From Naumannella halotolerans (GTDB taxonomy: Bacteria > Actinomycetota > Actinomycetes > Propionibacteriales > Propionibacteriaceae), in NCBI RefSeq assembly GCF_004364645.1, contig NZ_SOAW01000003.1:62001-126000 (forward strand): DNA of 64,000 nucleotides. Direction: 5' to 3'. Position 1 is the first letter of the stretch. The number at the start of each line of letters is the position of its first letter. Shown here one piece after another: positions 25,713 through 34,266 of the stretch. The notes under the pieces are model-generated. The model was not told where the DNA came from. It made no database searches and saw nothing but the letters and a program-made list of their open reading frames with translations. The position numbers were made by a program, and so were the translations under genes.

Positions 25713-26279
25713 TCAGCCGACGGCATCACGGGGATCGGCCGCGGCCGGATCGGTCAGGGAGAGGAATCCGCGCCGGTGCCAGACCAAGGGGGAGTGGGCA
25801 TCGTCGGTGGCCATCGCCTCCACCCGGAGGACGATGATGTCATGATCACCGGCGGGGTACTCGTTCTCGATCATGCACTCCAGCCACACCGGTGAGTGCT
25901 CCAACAACAGCGCCCCGCTCGGCTGCACCTGGTGGTCGATGTCGAGCAGTCGCCGGGAGCGGTCCTTGCCTGCGAGCTGCCGCGCCCGTTCGGCATGGCG
26001 CGAGCCCAGCACCGAGACCCCGAGATGGGCGGCCTGTCGCAACTGCGGCCAGGTCGAGGACGAGTGCTGTACGGCGAACAGGACCAAGGGCGGGTCCTGG
26101 GAGACGCCGACGGTGAAGGAGGAGGCCAGCAGCACCTGCGTTTCCCCGTCGACGACGGCTGCCAGGGCGGCGACCCCGGAGGGGAATCCGGCGAAGGCCG
26201 AGCGAAGGGCGGTCGGGTCAGCGGTGTGGGTGGAGATCAACACATGATCACTCTCCTGGTCCGTCACGGTCGTTGCCAT
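25713..26279 (-). CDS. Flavin reductase-family protein (FMN-binding split barrel)
   Basis: 188 aa from ATG 26279; a GTG at 26336 would add 19 residues and sits only 4 nt beyond the ABC ATPase stop, so coupling favours it while sequence conservation favours the ATG. The fold is recognisable from AFAGFPSGVAALAAV, then LASSFTVGVSQDPPLVLFAV and SVLGSRHAERARQLAG. It probably supplies FMNH2 to a two-component monooxygenase; the NtaA-like enzyme at 31854 is the obvious partner. It lies between the ABC transporter and the M20 hydrolase. Confidence 0.88.
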   Translation of the reverse strand: MATTVTDQESDHVLISTHTADPTALRSAFAGFPSGVAALAAVVDGETQVLLASSFTVGVSQDPPLVLFAVQHSSSTWPQLRQAAHLGVSVLGSRHAERARQLAGKDRSRRLLDIDHQVQPSGALLLEHSPVWLECMIENEYPAGDHDIIVLRVEAMATDDAHSPLVWHRRGFLSLTDPAAADPRDAVG

Positions 26280-26340
26280 GGCAGATCCCGACAGCTGTCC
26301 GGTATCCCAGAATTCGTTGCGCAGGCTGGTGATCACCGGA

Positions 26341-27138
26341 TCAGAGCACCTTGGACAAGAAGGATCGGGTGCGCTCGTGCTGCGGATCGCTGAGTACCTC
26401 GGTCGGCACCCCGGACTCCACCAGCAGGCCGTCGCTCATGAAGTGCAGGGAGGTACCCACCTCCCGGGCGAAGCCCATCTCGTGGGTGACGACGATCATG
26501 GTCATCCCGCCCAGGGCCAGGTCCTTCATCACATCGAGGACCTCGCCGACGAGTTCGGGGTCCAGCGCCGAGGTGGGTTCGTCGAACAGCACCACCTCCG
26601 GCTGCATCGCCAGCGCCCGGGCGATCGCCACCCGCTGCTGCTGACCGCCGGACAACCCGCTGGGGTAGTTGTTCTTGCGCTGGCCGAGTCCGACCCGCTC
26701 CAGCAGGTCACTCGCCCGCTCGGCAGCCTCCCGTCTGGAGAGTTTCAGCACCTGCACCGGGCCCTCCATCACGTTCTGCAGCGCCGTCTTGTGGGCGAAC
26801 AGGTTGAAGTGCTGGAAGACCATGCCCACATTGCGGCGGGCCCGGGCGATCTGTCGCGGATGCTGTTCGTAGAGGGTGTTGCCGCGGCGGGTGTAACCGA
26901 TCTCCTGCCCTGCCACCCACATGTCACCGCGCTGGAAGGATTCGATGTGGTTGATGCAGCGCAGGAAGGTGGACTTGCCCGAGCCGGAAGGTCCGATGAT
27001 GCAGGCGACCTCCCCCTTCTTCACATCGAGGGAGACTCCTCGCAGGACCTCGATCGGCCCGAATGCCTTGTGCACATCGACCGCGCGGACCATGACATCG
27101 GCCGGTGGGGCGTACCGGCTCTCGTTGGTGGTGGTCAT
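26341..27138 (-). CDS. Amino-acid-type ABC transporter, ATP-binding protein
   Basis: 265 aa. Walker A is IIGPSGSGKSTFLRC, the Q-loop is MVFQHFNLFAHKTA, the signature is SGLSGGQQQRVAIARALA, and Walker B is VVLFDEPTSALDPELVGEV; the H-loop follows in VVTHEMGFA. This is the polar amino acid (PAAT) subfamily, as in GlnQ/ArtP. ATG 27138 overlaps the permease stop by 4 nt. It is the energising subunit of the importer encoded by the next two genes upstream. Confidence 0.95.
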   Translation of the reverse strand: MTTTNESRYAPPADVMVRAVDVHKAFGPIEVLRGVSLDVKKGEVACIIGPSGSGKSTFLRCINHIESFQRGDMWVAGQEIGYTRRGNTLYEQHPRQIARARRNVGMVFQHFNLFAHKTALQNVMEGPVQVLKLSRREAAERASDLLERVGLGQRKNNYPSGLSGGQQQRVAIARALAMQPEVVLFDEPTSALDPELVGEVLDVMKDLALGGMTMIVVTHEMGFAREVGTSLHFMSDGLLVESGVPTEVLSDPQHERTRSFLSKVL

Positions 27139-27992
27139 CGACGTTCGAATCCTTTGCCGTAGTAACGCTCGATGAAGTGTTGGGCGATCGAGAACACGGT
27201 GGTCATGACCAGGTACCAGAAGGTCGCCACCAGCAGCATCGGGATGGTGTTGAACTCGCTGGAGTAGATCGAACGCACCGTGTTCATCAGGTCGCCGTAG
27301 CCGATCACCATGGCGATCGAGGTGAGCTTCAGCATCCCGATGAAGGCATTGCCGGCCGGCGGGATGATGATCCGCAGGGCCTGCGGCAGGACGATCCGCC
27401 ACATCGCCCTGGCCGGGCTCATGCCCATCGCATAGGCAGCCTCGGTCTGGCCTTTCGGCACCGACATCAGGCCGGCCCGGACGAACTCGCTGGTGTAGGC
27501 GGCGTCATTCAGCCCGAAGCCCAGCAGGCAGGCCAGGAACGGGGAGGCGAAGAGGTCATTGGTGTCGATGGTGAACGACCCGAAGCCGATCTCCGGGACG
27601 ATCGCCGCGCAGAAGAAGATGAAGATCAACAACACCGGCAAGGGGACGCTGCGGAAGAGCCAGGAGTAGAAGAAGGATGCACCGGAGATGATCTTGTTCT
27701 GACTCATGCGCATGACTGCCAGCAGCGTCCCCAGGGACAGCGAGAGGGCCTCTGCCGCCAGGGTGAGCAGCAAGGTGTTCTTCACACCCTGCAGGATCTC
27801 GGGTTTGAACAGGTACTCGGCGAACTCGCCCCAGCCGAATCCCTCATTGGTCGCCGCCCAGCGGACCAGGGCGATGGCGGCCAGCAGGATCAGCGCGGCG
27901 GCCACCCATCTGCCCGGATGCTTGCGGGCGACGACCTTGGGGGCCGCATCCTGGGACCTGTCGGGTGACAGGCTGGATTCGGTCTGGGTCAC
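27135..27992 (-). CDS. Amino-acid-type ABC transporter, permease
   Basis: 285 aa. An N-terminal hydrophobic segment is followed by the PAAT permease domain (GVKNTLLLTLAAEALSLSLG) with five or so membrane helices and the cytoplasmic EAA loop EAAYAMGMSPARAMWRIVLP. It is a single permease, so it probably works as a homodimer. The gene is between the binding protein and the ATPase in one minus-strand operon. Confidence 0.95.
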   Translation of the reverse strand: MTQTESSLSPDRSQDAAPKVVARKHPGRWVAAALILLAAIALVRWAATNEGFGWGEFAEYLFKPEILQGVKNTLLLTLAAEALSLSLGTLLAVMRMSQNKIISGASFFYSWLFRSVPLPVLLIFIFFCAAIVPEIGFGSFTIDTNDLFASPFLACLLGFGLNDAAYTSEFVRAGLMSVPKGQTEAAYAMGMSPARAMWRIVLPQALRIIIPPAGNAFIGMLKLTSIAMVIGYGDLMNTVRSIYSSEFNTIPMLLVATFWYLVMTTVFSIAQHFIERYYGKGFERR

Positions 27993-28025
27993 GTCATACC
28001 TCTTTCGCGCTGTCCTGTGCCCCGG

Positions 28026-28895
28026 TCACTCGGTGACCAGGGTGACCTCGGACTCGGTGACGGCCGAGGAGGAGTCCAGGCCGTACTTGGTCAGGATCTC
28101 CTCATAGGTGCCGTCGGCGATGATCTCCTTCATGCCGGCGATCAGCTTGTCGCTGAGTTCGGTGTTGTTCTTCGCCACGCCCATGCCGAAGAGGACCTCG
28201 GCGTAGGGTTCGGCGACGGCATACTTGCCGTCGGAATCGGCTGCCTTCTGCTGGGCGACCTGCAAGGTGAGCATCTCGACCTCGGCCTTGCCGGTCTGGA
28301 AGGCCAGGTCCTGGCCGGCCTGGTCGTTGTAGAACTCGGCCTGGATCGGGTTGTCGGCGCAGACCCCGGCGAACGACTGCTGGGTGGAGTCGGGTTCGGC
28401 GGTGCCGTTCGCCACCTCGACATCGGACTGGTTCCGGGTGCCGTTGAGGATCGCTGCCGAGACTCCGCACAGGTCCTGCAGCGACGAGTACTTGCCCTCG
28501 TCCTCGGCGTTGACCAACGAGGTGTAGCCGGTACGTGCATCGGGGACGAAGTTCAGTGCATTCAACCGGTCGCCGTAGATGCCGAGGGCGGACACGGCCA
28601 GATCGTACTTGCCCGACTGGGTGCCGGTGATGATGCCGCTGAAGTCGACGTTCTGCAGCTCGAACTCGAGATTCTGCTTCTCCCCGATGGCGGCCAGGAT
28701 CTCGGGTTCGACGCCCTCCTTCGTACCGCTTCCGTCGCCGACCTGCCACGGCTCGTAGGGCCAGGACATACCGACCACCACCGTCTCCGGGGCGTCGGGT
28801 TCGGCGGCGGTGTCGCTGCCACTGCAGGCACTGGCGACGGCGGCGATGGCCAGGATCGAACAGGTGGCCAGGGCGGCACGGGGTCGGTGGGTCAT
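28026..28895 (-). CDS. Amino-acid-type ABC transporter, substrate-binding lipoprotein
   Basis: 289 aa. The signal peptide ends in a lipobox, VASAC, so the mature protein is tethered by a lipidated cysteine. The family-3 solute-binding fold follows (EILAAIGEKQNLEFELQ, then GIITGTQSGKYDLAVSALG). Related proteins bind polar amino acids, opines or related nitrogen compounds; the ligand here is unknown and is presumably the substrate of the island's enzymes. Two palindromes lie upstream at 28920-28936 and 29005-29021. Confidence 0.94.
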   Translation of the reverse strand: MTHRPRAALATCSILAIAAVASACSGSDTAAEPDAPETVVVGMSWPYEPWQVGDGSGTKEGVEPEILAAIGEKQNLEFELQNVDFSGIITGTQSGKYDLAVSALGIYGDRLNALNFVPDARTGYTSLVNAEDEGKYSSLQDLCGVSAAILNGTRNQSDVEVANGTAEPDSTQQSFAGVCADNPIQAEFYNDQAGQDLAFQTGKAEVEMLTLQVAQQKAADSDGKYAVAEPYAEVLFGMGVAKNNTELSDKLIAGMKEIIADGTYEEILTKYGLDSSSAVTESEVTLVTE

Positions 28896-28919
28896 CGAAG
28901 GGGTCCTTCCGGATGGGCG

Positions 28920-28936
28920 CTGGTCACTGTGACCAG
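28920..28936. promoter_or_regulatory. Palindrome upstream of the ABC-transporter operon
   Basis: CTGGTCA-CTG-TGACCAG, a perfect 7-bp inverted repeat with a 3-base spacer, 24 nt before the binding-protein start. It is a likely operator for one of the local LysR/IclR regulators. Confidence 0.55.
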
Positions 28937-29004
28937 GCAACTCGATCCTCGCAGGCGGGAACGGGCCGCACCGGGCTTGCGCGATGTTGATGATCCGAGA
29001 CTGT

Positions 29005-29021
29005 GGACATGAAACATGTCC
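29005..29021. promoter_or_regulatory. Second palindrome upstream of the ABC-transporter operon
   Basis: GGACATG-AAA-CATGTCC, a perfect 7-bp inverted repeat with a 3-base spacer, between the end of the aminotransferase gene and the binding-protein gene. It has the same spacing as the first palindrome but a different sequence. Confidence 0.55.
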
Positions 29022-29037
29022 GTCACACAAGCCGCGC

Positions 29038-30180
29038 TCAGGAGACCTCCGGCAGCCCGGACACGATGCTGGACAGCCGGGTCGGCAGATCGGGTTCACC
29101 GAGGGAGATGCGTACCCCCTCACCGTCGAAGACCCGGGTGCCGAGTCCGGCATCGGCACAGCGCGCTCCGAACTCGGCGGCCCGATCGCCCAGTGGCAGC
29201 CAGACGAAGTTGGCCTCGCTCGGCACCACCGGGAGCCCGTGCCGGCGCAGCAACTCGGTGACCGGACCACGCTGGTCGATCACCGCGGTGACGATCCGGT
29301 CGCGATGGGGCAGGTCGACCAGGGCGGCCAGCGCCGCGGTCTCGGCCAGGGCGCTGACCGCGAACGGCGGCACGATCTTGCGCACGGCGCGGCACAGCTG
29401 CGGATGAGCGAGGAGATGGCCGATCCGCAGACCGGCCAGACCATAGGCCTTGGACAGGGTGCGCAGCAGCACCAGGTTCGGATGTGCCGGCAGGAGTTCG
29501 AGGCCTCGTACCGCCTGCGGGTCGGTGACGAAGTCGACATAGGCCTGGTCCAGGACCACCAGCACCGAGGGAGGGACCTCGGCCAGGAAGGCGGCCACGG
29601 CATCGTGGGACAGCCCGGCACCGGTCGGGTTGTTCGGCGAGCACAGGATCACCGCCGCGGTGTCCGGGCCGATCGCTGCGGCCATCGCGGCCAGGTCGTG
29701 GGAACCGTCGGGGAGATTGGCCACGGCCCGGGGTTCGGCGTGGGCGGTGCGGATGCAGATCGGGTACGCCTCGTAGCTGCGCCAGGGATGGACCACCGTG
29801 CTGCCGGGGCGGCAGTGACTGATCAGCAGGTAGTTGAGCAGCGACAGCGACCCGTCGGCGGCGACCACCTGATCGGGATCGAGACCGAGCTGTTCGGCGA
29901 TGGCGCGGGTCAGCGTCACCGCACCCAGCTCGGGATAGCGGTGGGCGCTGCGCAGGCGTTCGGTGACCGCGTCGACCACCAGCGCGCCGGGACCGAAGGG
30001 TGCCTCGTTGGAGGAGGCCCGGATGGTGATCGGCACCGAGCCGGCCCGGGCCGAGGAATAGTCCGGCAGGGCGGTGATCTCGGGCCGGGCCGGTGGCGGT
30101 CCGGGGTCTCGGCGATCGTCCTCGGGTGGACCGGGACGAGCCATCGGATCCGCCGGTCCGGTGGACGAAGGGGCGCTCAT
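29038..30180 (-). CDS. Fold-type I PLP aminotransferase, HisC-like
   Basis: 380 aa. The PLP lysine is in TLSKAYGLAGLRIGHL; SPNNPTGAGL and the N-terminal IRASSNEAPFGPG match histidinol-phosphate/aromatic aminotransferases. No his genes are nearby and the neighbours are catabolic, so a broad aromatic or unusual amino-acid transaminase is more likely than histidine synthesis. It lies between the FAD-linked dehydrogenase and the ABC operon, separated by 123 and 142 nt, so it may have its own promoter. Confidence 0.88.
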   Translation of the reverse strand: MSAPSSTGPADPMARPGPPEDDRRDPGPPPARPEITALPDYSSARAGSVPITIRASSNEAPFGPGALVVDAVTERLRSAHRYPELGAVTLTRAIAEQLGLDPDQVVAADGSLSLLNYLLISHCRPGSTVVHPWRSYEAYPICIRTAHAEPRAVANLPDGSHDLAAMAAAIGPDTAAVILCSPNNPTGAGLSHDAVAAFLAEVPPSVLVVLDQAYVDFVTDPQAVRGLELLPAHPNLVLLRTLSKAYGLAGLRIGHLLAHPQLCRAVRKIVPPFAVSALAETAALAALVDLPHRDRIVTAVIDQRGPVTELLRRHGLPVVPSEANFVWLPLGDRAAEFGARCADAGLGTRVFDGEGVRISLGEPDLPTRLSSIVSGLPEVS

Positions 30181-30229
30181 GAGGCCGTCTTCCCCAAAGT
30201 GAGGAACATGATCATCGTCGGACTCCTGT

Positions 30230-30274
30230 CGATCTGTGTGGCGGCGATCTGTGTATGGGCGATCTGTGTATGGG
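30230..30274. repeat. Three 15-bp tandem repeats between aminotransferase and FAD-dehydrogenase genes
   Basis: Units at 30230-30244, 30245-30259 and 30260-30274. The last two are identical (CGATCTGTGTATGGG) and the first differs at three positions. The array is in the 123-nt gap upstream of the aminotransferase start and is T/G-rich on this strand, unlike the coding DNA around it. Confidence 0.85.
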
Positions 30275-30303
30275 GGGGTGTGTGAGGTCGATGTGGCTGC
30301 TGC

Positions 30304-31737
30304 TCATCGACGATCGGTCGTCGGGTCGGTGAGGATCACCCCGGGATTGAGGATGTGCCGGGGGTCCAGGGCGTCCTTGATCAACTGCATCACCGGCAGG
30401 GCATCGTGGTGTTCACGGGCCAGTGCGGCGACCTTCCCGACTCCGATGCCGTGCTCCCCGGTGCAGGTCCCGCCCATGGACAGTGCCCGGTCGATCAGTC
30501 GTTCGTTGACCAGACCGGCGCGCTCGCGGGCCTCGGGATCATCGGGCGGGAGGACGATCGCCAGATGGAAGTTGCCGTCGCCGACATGACCGACGATCGG
30601 TGCCAGGATCCCGGTCTCGGCGACATCGGCCTGGGTCAGGGCGATGCATTCGGCCAGCCGGCTGATCGGTACGCAGACATCGGTCGACCAGGTCCTGGCG
30701 TCGGGTACGAGGGCGGCGGTGGAGGGCAGCACCTGCGCCCTGGCCGACCAGATCTCGGCCACCTCGGTCGGGTCGGTGGCGATCCGGATCCCGGTCGCGC
30801 CGACCGAGCGGGCGAGGTCTCCGAGCAGTTCGACATTCTCCTGCACCGCCAGACGGCTTCCGGTGACTTCGAAGATCACGGTCGGCGCGACGACGAACTC
30901 CGACCCGGTCCAGGCATTGATCGCGCCCATGGTGATGTCGTCGATCAATTCCACCCGGGCCAGCGGTACCTCCCGGGTGAGCGCCTGCTGGACCACCGCG
31001 GTGGCATCGGAGATCGAGTCCAGGGAGCAGATCATCGCCGCGGTGGCATCGGGTTTGCCGTACACCTTCACGGTCGCCTCGGTGATCACGGCCAGGGTTC
31101 CCTCCGCCCCCACCAGCAAGTGGGTCAGGTCGTAGCCTGCCGCCGACTTCCGGGCGCGGGTGCCGGTGTGGATGATCCTGCCGTCGGCCAGGACGGCGGT
31201 CAGTGCCAGCACCTGCTCGCGCATCGTCCCGTACCGCACCGCATTGGTACCGCTGGCCCGGGTGGAGATCATCCCGCCCATCGAGGCGTCGACCCCGGGA
31301 CCGCCGGGGAAGAACAGGCCATGGGGATCGAGGGCGGCATTCAGGCTGCTCTTCATCACTCCCGGTTGCACCACCGCGTCGAAGTCCGCGGCGTGGATCG
31401 CGACGATCCGGTCCATTGCGCGCAGGTCCAGCACCACCGAACCGTCGAAGGCATTGGACCCTCCTTCCAGCCCGGTGGCCGATCCCCGGGTCACCACCGG
31501 CAACCGGTGCCGGTGACAGATCCGCAGGGCGGTCGAGACCTGCTCGGTGTCGGTCGGGGTGATCACGGCCAGCGGGGGAGCGCTTTCGTGATGGGAACGG
31601 TCGTGGGACGCGGCGGCACGGACCGCCGGGTCGGTGGACACCACCTGCGGCAGGGCCGCGCACAGCTCGGCCACGGCTTCGGCGGTCCCGGGTGAGGTGT
31701 TCACCGCAGCTCCTTCGGATCGATTCGTCATGATCAT
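30304..31737 (-). CDS. FAD-binding 2-hydroxyacid dehydrogenase (GlcD/D-lactate dehydrogenase type)
   Basis: 477 aa. The PCMH FAD-binding half shows PVVTRGSATGLEGGS and GGPGVDASMGGMISTRASG. The C-terminal half ends with GGTCTGEHGIGVGK, characteristic of D-lactate dehydrogenase/glycolate oxidase GlcD. It oxidises a D-2-hydroxyacid to the 2-oxoacid with electrons passing to an acceptor. No GlcE or GlcF subunits are present. It could accept the hydroxyacid product of the island's pathway. It is divergent from the monooxygenase gene. An ATG at 31731 is an alternative start. Confidence 0.92.
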   Translation of the reverse strand: MIMTNRSEGAAVNTSPGTAEAVAELCAALPQVVSTDPAVRAAASHDRSHHESAPPLAVITPTDTEQVSTALRICHRHRLPVVTRGSATGLEGGSNAFDGSVVLDLRAMDRIVAIHAADFDAVVQPGVMKSSLNAALDPHGLFFPGGPGVDASMGGMISTRASGTNAVRYGTMREQVLALTAVLADGRIIHTGTRARKSAAGYDLTHLLVGAEGTLAVITEATVKVYGKPDATAAMICSLDSISDATAVVQQALTREVPLARVELIDDITMGAINAWTGSEFVVAPTVIFEVTGSRLAVQENVELLGDLARSVGATGIRIATDPTEVAEIWSARAQVLPSTAALVPDARTWSTDVCVPISRLAECIALTQADVAETGILAPIVGHVGDGNFHLAIVLPPDDPEARERAGLVNERLIDRALSMGGTCTGEHGIGVGKVAALAREHHDALPVMQLIKDALDPRHILNPGVILTDPTTDRR

Positions 31738-31781
31738 CGTTCCAGCGCGGTCGGGTGCTGAACCGAGGCTCGGAGCAGTCA

Positions 31782-31801
31782 GTGTCCGATATCGCAGACA
31801 C
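31782..31801. promoter_or_regulatory. Imperfect palindrome in the divergent promoter of the island
   Basis: GTGTC and GACAC flank a CGATATCG core within the 116-nt gap between the divergent FAD-dehydrogenase and monooxygenase genes. It is a candidate operator serving both directions. Confidence 0.35.
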
Positions 31802-31853
31802 CGGTTGTCCCGGTGGCCTGACGCCGGGTGCCCGCAGCGGTTTGGATGGGGTG

Positions 31854-33182
31854 GTGACCAAACAGATTGCGCTCAGTGCCCTGATCGTCCCGCCCGGAAA
31901 CACCACCGGAGCCTGGCGGCACCCCGATGTCGACCCGGCCATGGTGACCGATGTGGAGCAGTACAAGCAGATGGCCCAGCTCGCTGAACGCGGGTTCTTC
32001 GACCTCTTCTTCCTGGCCGACACCCCGGCCACCCGGACCGACAACCTGGAGTACTGGTCGCAGTCGCCGATGTACTTCAACTCCTTGGAGCCGTTGACGG
32101 TGCTGTCGGCCGTCGCCGGGGCGACCCAGCACATCGGCCTGGGAGCCACCGCCTCCACCAGCTTCGTGGAGCCGTTCAACATCGCCCGGATGTTCGCCTC
32201 CCTCGATCACATCTCGCACGGCCGGGCCGCCTGGAATGTCGTCACCAGCGCCAACGACTACGCCGCCCGCAACTTCGGGCAGGCCAAACTGGCGCCACAT
32301 GACGAGCGGTACGTGATGGCCGAGGAGGCCTTCGACGTCGTCTCCTCCTACTGGGACACCTGGGAGGACGACGCCTTCGTCTACGACAAGGAGAATGCGG
32401 TCAACTTCGACCCGTCGAAGTTCCACGTGGTCGATCATGACGGCAAGTTCTTCCGGGTCTACGGCGGACTGCCGATCGCCCGGCCGCCGCAGGGATGGCC
32501 GGTGATCATCCAGGCCGGTGCCTCGGTGCCGGGCAAGGAACTGGCCGCACGGACCGCCGAGGTGGTCTTCGGTACCGGATCGTCGGTGGAGGCCGCCAAG
32601 GCCTTCTACGACGACCTGAAGGGACGGATGGAGAAGTACGGTCGGCATCCCGATGAGCTGAAGGTGCTGTCCGGACTGCAGGTGATCGTCGGCCGGACCG
32701 AGGCCGAGGCGATCGAGAAGCGTGAGCTGATGGACTCCCTGGTCCCGATCGGCGCCAAGATCATGCACCTGTGCAACGACCTGGAGACCTCCCTGTTCGA
32801 CCTCCCGCTGGACGAGCCGGTACCGCTGGACCGGATCCCGGAGAAGTCCAACCACCATCAGGTCTACTTCGCCGAGGCGGCGGACCTGATCCGGCAGGGC
32901 CTGACCCTGCGGGAGGTGGCGATGCGGTTCACCCGGGCGACGACGGTCTTCTGCGGCGACCCGGTGCAGGTCGCCGACCACCTGCAGGACTGGGTGGACC
33001 AGGGAGCCGGCGACGGCTTCATGATGTCGGTCAACTGGCTGCCGGGAAATCTCGCCGACTTCGTCGAGCTGGCGATTCCCGAACTGCAGCGCCGGGGCAT
33101 GGTCCGTACCGAATGGACCGGATCCACGCTGCGGGAGAATCTGGGGCTGGCCCGGCCGGCGAACCAGCACGTCAAGTCCTGA
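31854..33182 (+). CDS. NtaA/SnaA/DszA-type FMN-dependent monooxygenase
   Basis: 442 aa from GTG 31854. It is a luciferase-like TIM barrel whose N-terminus has the subfamily pattern ALIVPPGNTTGAWRHPDVDP; GRAAWNVVTSANDYAARNFG is also typical. Members are the oxygenase half of two-component systems and oxidise aminopolycarboxylates (NtaA), dibenzothiophene sulfone (DszA) or pristinamycin intermediates. They need reduced FMN, which the flavin reductase at 25713 could supply. The substrate is undetermined. A LysR gene follows 20 nt downstream on the same strand. Confidence 0.9.
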   Translation: MTKQIALSALIVPPGNTTGAWRHPDVDPAMVTDVEQYKQMAQLAERGFFDLFFLADTPATRTDNLEYWSQSPMYFNSLEPLTVLSAVAGATQHIGLGATASTSFVEPFNIARMFASLDHISHGRAAWNVVTSANDYAARNFGQAKLAPHDERYVMAEEAFDVVSSYWDTWEDDAFVYDKENAVNFDPSKFHVVDHDGKFFRVYGGLPIARPPQGWPVIIQAGASVPGKELAARTAEVVFGTGSSVEAAKAFYDDLKGRMEKYGRHPDELKVLSGLQVIVGRTEAEAIEKRELMDSLVPIGAKIMHLCNDLETSLFDLPLDEPVPLDRIPEKSNHHQVYFAEAADLIRQGLTLREVAMRFTRATTVFCGDPVQVADHLQDWVDQGAGDGFMMSVNWLPGNLADFVELAIPELQRRGMVRTEWTGSTLRENLGLARPANQHVKS

Positions 33183-33202
33183 CGGCGTGCGAGGATCGGC
33201 GG

Positions 33203-34126
33203 GTGACCTGGACCGCCGACCGATCGTCGATCACGCTCGTCCAACTGCGCTACTTCCAGTCCGCGGCGGTCCACCTGAGCATGACCGCCGCGGCGGAGGA
33301 GTTCTATGTCGCCCAGTCGGCGGTCTCCTCGGCCATCGCCGCGCTCGAGCGCGGCGTCGGCACCCAGTTGTTCGTCCGTCGGCGGTCCAAGGGGTTGATC
33401 CTCACCCCGGCCGGCAGCCAGTTGCTGGTCCACGTCCGAGAACTGCTGGCCGCGCTCGACCGGGCGGTCGAGTCGGCCCAGGGGGTCGGTGAACATGTGC
33501 GGGGTACGTTGCGGCTGGCCTTCTTCGTCACCATCGCCCCGTTCGCCCTGCCCGAACTGCTCAGCCGGGCCCGGAACCTGCATCCGGAGCTGAGCCTGGA
33601 GGTGGTGGAGGTCGACGCGGCCCAGGCGGTCGAGGAGTTGCAGTCCGGCCGCTCCGAGATCGCCGTCGGCTACGACTTCGGGCTGGCCAACGGGATCGTC
33701 TCCGAGGTCGTCGACGCCACACCGCCCTATGTCCTGTTGGCCGCCGACCACCCGCTGGCGCTGAAGCCCTCGGTGGGCCTGCGCGAACTCGGCCGCGAAC
33801 GGATGATCCTGCTGGACCTGCCGCACAGCCGGGAGTACTTCCTCGACCTGTTGCACTCGGTCGGCATCGAACCGACGATCCGGCACCGGACGCCGAGCTT
33901 CGAGACCGTCCGGGCGCTGGTCGGTCACGGCCACGGTTACTCCATCTTGAACCAGCGACCGGTCGACGCCCTGGCCTACGACGGTGGGCGGGTGGCGGCG
34001 GTACCGATCAGGGACCAGGTCTCCCCGCTGCCGGTGGTGATCTCCTCGCTGAACGGTTCCCATCCCTCGGCTCGCGCCCGGGCGGTCGCCGACCTGGTAC
34101 GGCAGGTCTTCGCCGATCGCCGGTAG
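33203..34126 (+). CDS. LysR-family transcriptional regulator of the catabolic island
   Basis: 307 aa from GTG 33203. The N-terminal winged helix is LVQLRYFQSAAVHLSMTAAA with AQSAVSSAIAALERGVG; the effector domain starts near residue 95. It shares extended similarity with the LysR at 382, including LPHSREY and ETVRALVGHGHGYSILNQRP. It lies 20 nt after the monooxygenase gene and is probably co-transcribed with it and controls the divergent promoter. Confidence 0.93.
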   Translation: MTWTADRSSITLVQLRYFQSAAVHLSMTAAAEEFYVAQSAVSSAIAALERGVGTQLFVRRRSKGLILTPAGSQLLVHVRELLAALDRAVESAQGVGEHVRGTLRLAFFVTIAPFALPELLSRARNLHPELSLEVVEVDAAQAVEELQSGRSEIAVGYDFGLANGIVSEVVDATPPYVLLAADHPLALKPSVGLRELGRERMILLDLPHSREYFLDLLHSVGIEPTIRHRTPSFETVRALVGHGHGYSILNQRPVDALAYDGGRVAAVPIRDQVSPLPVVISSLNGSHPSARARAVADLVRQVFADRR

Positions 34127-34266
34127 AAGATTTCGGTGACGTTTCAGCGGCGCAAACACATCTATCGAGCTTATGAAGTCATGCGCTTTTCACTGTTTGA
34201 CTGATGTTGTGGGCGGTTTGAGACTGAAGAGGTCCAATTGATCCCGTCCTGACCTCGGGAGGTCCG
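34127..34266 (+). promoter_or_regulatory. AT-richer intergenic stretch upstream of the IclR operon
   Basis: These 140 bases are clearly lower in GC than the surroundings, especially 34155-34205 (CATCTATCGAGCTTATGAAG and onward). This is the expected place for the promoter of the IclR-FMO-RidA-DUF1028 operon. I could not settle on a single -10/-35 pair. Confidence 0.45.

Noticed and set aside
29038-30180. Histidine biosynthesis hisC
   Set aside because: The enzyme is HisC-like, but no other his gene is near and the neighbours are catabolic and transport genes, so I left the symbol blank.
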